Positions 62,032-64,000 of a stretch of 64,000 nucleotides of DNA are shown here, piece by piece. The translations under genes and the position numbers were made by a program. Each line of letters opens with the position of its first letter. Position 1 is the first letter of the stretch. Source of the DNA: Rhizobium leguminosarum (lineage in GTDB: Bacteria > Pseudomonadota > Alphaproteobacteria > Rhizobiales > Rhizobiaceae); NCBI RefSeq assembly GCF_017876795.1, contig NZ_JAGIOR010000001.1, positions 1,312,501 through 1,376,500 on the forward strand, in the 5' to 3' direction. A model generated the notes under the pieces. The model did no database searches. It saw only the letters and a list, made by a program, of their open reading frames with translations, and was not told the DNA's origin.

Positions 62032-64000
62032 ATGGCTCAGAGATTTCAGTCCCTGTCCTTCAAGGTCATTGCCACATTCATTCTGCTGACCGTGCTGTCG
62101 ATCGCCGTGATCGACGTGCTTGCCTATTTCGCCAGCAGCCGTATCTCCGACGAGCAAGCGCTGAAGGCTAAGGAGAGCGTGCTGATCTTTCGCGGCGACA
62201 TGCTGCAGGACCAGCTGACGCAGCTTGAAAACCAGGCAAATTCCATCGCGCGCATCGAAGCGTTGCAGATGTCGATCACCAGCCTGAAGAGCGGCTGGAA
62301 GACGATCGAGAAGACCTCGGGCGATGCCCGCGCCGAATTGAAGAAGGTTTTCATTGCGGGCAATCCCAACCCGGCCGACCAGCGCGAGAAGCTGATGAAG
62401 CCGGAAGGACCGAGCGGCTTTTATTATTCGAACCACGAGAAGACGCAGGGCGAAGTTGCCCGCGACCTCGAGGACACCGCCTTCAGCGATCTGTTGATCG
62501 CCGATCTCGACGGCACCGTGCTTTATTCCTACAAGAAGCAGGACGACTTCGCCGAGAACCTGAAGTCGGACGCGTGGAAGACAACCGGCGCCGGTATCGC
62601 CTTCGCCAAGGCGATCGAGAATACCGCCAAGGCGACCGATGACGCCGCGCCGACGGGTTTTTCCGGTCTTCGCGTCGATACCGCCAGCGGCAAATCGGCG
62701 ATCTTCTATGCCGTACCGATCATCAAACTCGGGGCGGCCAAGGGCATCATCCTCTTCAAGGTGCGCGACGACATCGTCACCGGTATCCTTGGCAAGGGCA
62801 TCGTCCAGGGCAGCACGGCGCAGGCAGCGATCGTCTCTAGCGATGGCTCCGCCGTCGGTCTCGACGCGAGCGGCAAGCTTGCGACGCTCGATGCGGCTCC
62901 TTTCACCTTCATCAAGAACGCGCTTGCCAGTTCGGCGATGACGGTGGCCGACTTCAGCCGAGCGGACGGCGCGGCCCGCGCCTATGTCGGCGGTATCGAC
63001 TATCGCGGCGACCGCTTCCTCGTTGTCGAGAGCGTGCTTTTGAGCGAGCTTAATGCCGGCTCGATCGAGATCGCCACGCTGCTGACGATGATCGGCATCG
63101 GCGTGCTCGTCGTCATGGCGGTGGCGACCGGCCTCGTCACCAATTTTCTGTTTTCGCCGCTTACGCGGCTTGCCGGCGTCACCCGTGATGTTGCCGACGG
63201 CAAGCTCGACAGCGAGATCGGCAGCCTGAACCGCAAGGACGAGATCGGCACGATGGCGAATGCGCTCGCCCGCTTTCGGCAGTCACTGATCGAAAGCCGC
63301 GAACTCGAAGCCGCCAGCGAAGAAACGCGCCTGCAGGCCGATCACGACCGCCAGCAGAATTTGGCCGAGCGCGAAGCCGAGGCGAAGAGCCTGCAGCAGG
63401 TGGTCGAAGCGATCGATGAGGGCCTGCACCATCTGGCGGCTGGCGATCTCGCCTACCAAATCGATACCCGTTTCCCGAACGAGCTCGAAAGCCTGCGCGT
63501 CAATTTCAACGAGGCGCTGGCGACGCTGAGTGAAACCATGACGGCAATCGGCGGCAACTCGATGGCGGTGCGCGCCGGCTCCGAGGAGATGCGCACCGGC
63601 GCCGACGAGCTTGCCGGCCGCACCGAGCGCCAAGCCGGCTCGATTACCGAGACGGCGAATGCGATCAGCGCCATCACCCAATCCGTCCGCCGGCAGATCG
63701 AGCGAGCCGAACAGGCCGAACGCATCGCCCGCGACGCCAAGAAGGAGACGACCGGCTCCGGCCAGATCATGCGCGAGACGATTGCAGCAATGGAGGCAAT
63801 CCAAACGTCTTCACGTCAGATCAACACGATCATCTCGGTCATCGACGACATCGCTTTCCAGACCAACCTCTTGGCGCTCAATGCCGGCGTCGAGGCGGCG
63901 CGCGCCGGTGAATCGGGCAAGGGCTTCGCCGTCGTTGCCATGGAAGTGCGCGAGCTGGCGCAGCGCTCATCGAGTGCGGCAAAGGAAATCTCCAGCCTGC
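62032..64000 (+). CDS. methyl-accepting chemotaxis protein, cut by the window end
   Basis: 656 residues are visible, from [20 protein letters not shown]. There is a membrane segment at about 11-33, a large periplasmic sensor (about 34-345, Cache-like, with [19 protein letters not shown]), and a second membrane segment at about 346-372. A HAMP domain and a second HAMP-like segment ([14 protein letters not shown]) come next, then the signalling tip [20 protein letters not shown] at about 606-625. AGAAGGGG precedes the ATG. Its signalling part differs clearly from the two cluster MCPs, so it is a separate receptor type. Confidence 0.95.
   Translation, partial: MAQRFQSLSFKVIATFILLTVLSIAVIDVLAYFASSRISDEQALKAKESVLIFRGDMLQDQLTQLENQANSIARIEALQMSITSLKSGWKTIEKTSGDARAELKKVFIAGNPNPADQREKLMKPEGPSGFYYSNHEKTQGEVARDLEDTAFSDLLIADLDGTVLYSYKKQDDFAENLKSDAWKTTGAGIAFAKAIENTAKATDDAAPTGFSGLRVDTASGKSAIFYAVPIIKLGAAKGIILFKVRDDIVTGILGKGIVQGSTAQAAIVSSDGSAVGLDASGKLATLDAAPFTFIKNALASSAMTVADFSRADGAARAYVGGIDYRGDRFLVVESVLLSELNAGSIEIATLLTMIGIGVLVVMAVATGLVTNFLFSPLTRLAGVTRDVADGKLDSEIGSLNRKDEIGTMANALARFRQSLIESRELEAASEETRLQADHDRQQNLAEREAEAKSLQQVVEAIDEGLHHLAAGDLAYQIDTRFPNELESLRVNFNEALATLSETMTAIGGNSMAVRAGSEEMRTGADELAGRTERQAGSITETANAISAITQSVRRQIERAEQAERIARDAKKETTGSGQIMRETIAAMEAIQTSSRQINTIISVIDDIAFQTNLLALNAGVEAARAGESGKGFAVVAMEVRELAQRSSSAAKEISSL

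Noticed and set aside
1..64000. CRISPR array, prophage, insertion sequence, tRNA or rRNA
   Set aside because: No regularly spaced direct repeats, no transposase, integrase or phage genes, and no tRNA-like cloverleaf stood out on reading. A dedicated tRNA scan would be needed for full certainty.

Overview
The window looks like chromosomal DNA of a fast-growing Rhizobium of the R. etli / R. leguminosarum type. The reasons are the GC-rich alphaproteobacterial coding style, three copies of a RIME1-like rhizobial intergenic element, an rcdA gene with CtrA-type boxes, a zapA gene followed by a 6S RNA, a tkt-gap-pgk-fba carbon cluster and an lpiA-acvB pair. I see no insertion sequence, prophage, CRISPR array, tRNA or rRNA.

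Layout. 1-10 kb: start of a gamma-glutamyltransferase-like gene, an MmyB-type regulator, an SDR protein, an alpha/beta hydrolase, rpmJ, purEK, two small YdcH-type proteins, an ArsR regulator, a TauE/SafE permease, a ThiE-like protein and a Sel1-repeat protein. 9.7-21.8 kb: a chemotaxis island. A soluble MCP-like protein is divergent from an operon coding for a STAS protein, CheY, CheA (apparently frameshifted), CheW, MCP, the remnant tail of a further MCP, MCP, CheW, CheR and CheB. No flagellar genes are nearby, so it resembles an accessory (che2-like) cluster. 22-31.3 kb: suhB, a MotA/MotB-like pair, an ECF42-type sigma factor with its DGPF partner, an orphan TctC-type binding protein, an ABC exporter, rpmE and rcdA. 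31.7-43.6 kb: DUF1192, an MFS transporter, PhzF, then fba, pgk, a K+/H+ antiporter, gap and tkt, nearly all on the minus strand. 43.9-52.5 kb: DUF4164, zapA, 6S RNA, a phytase-like esterase, an epimerase, an ArsR/AHSA1 pair with a visible operator, a short 6-phosphogluconate dehydrogenase, a mechanosensitive channel and DoxX. 52.7-64 kb: lpiA-acvB, DinB, NUDIX, a Tat-exported phosphoesterase, ruvCAB interrupted by a vapBC module, and the start of another MCP.

The most unusual points are the cheA frameshift, the MCP tail remnant with duplicated flanks, the MCP-like protein with an altered signalling tip, two exact TTAA-N7-TTAA boxes before rcdA, an ECF42-like promoter before the DGPF/sigma operon, vapBC inside ruvCAB, and a mosaic family of palindromic intergenic repeats. 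I did not find a clearly new multi-gene system. The MotA/MotB-like pair and the MCP-like/STAS pair are the least explained gene groups.
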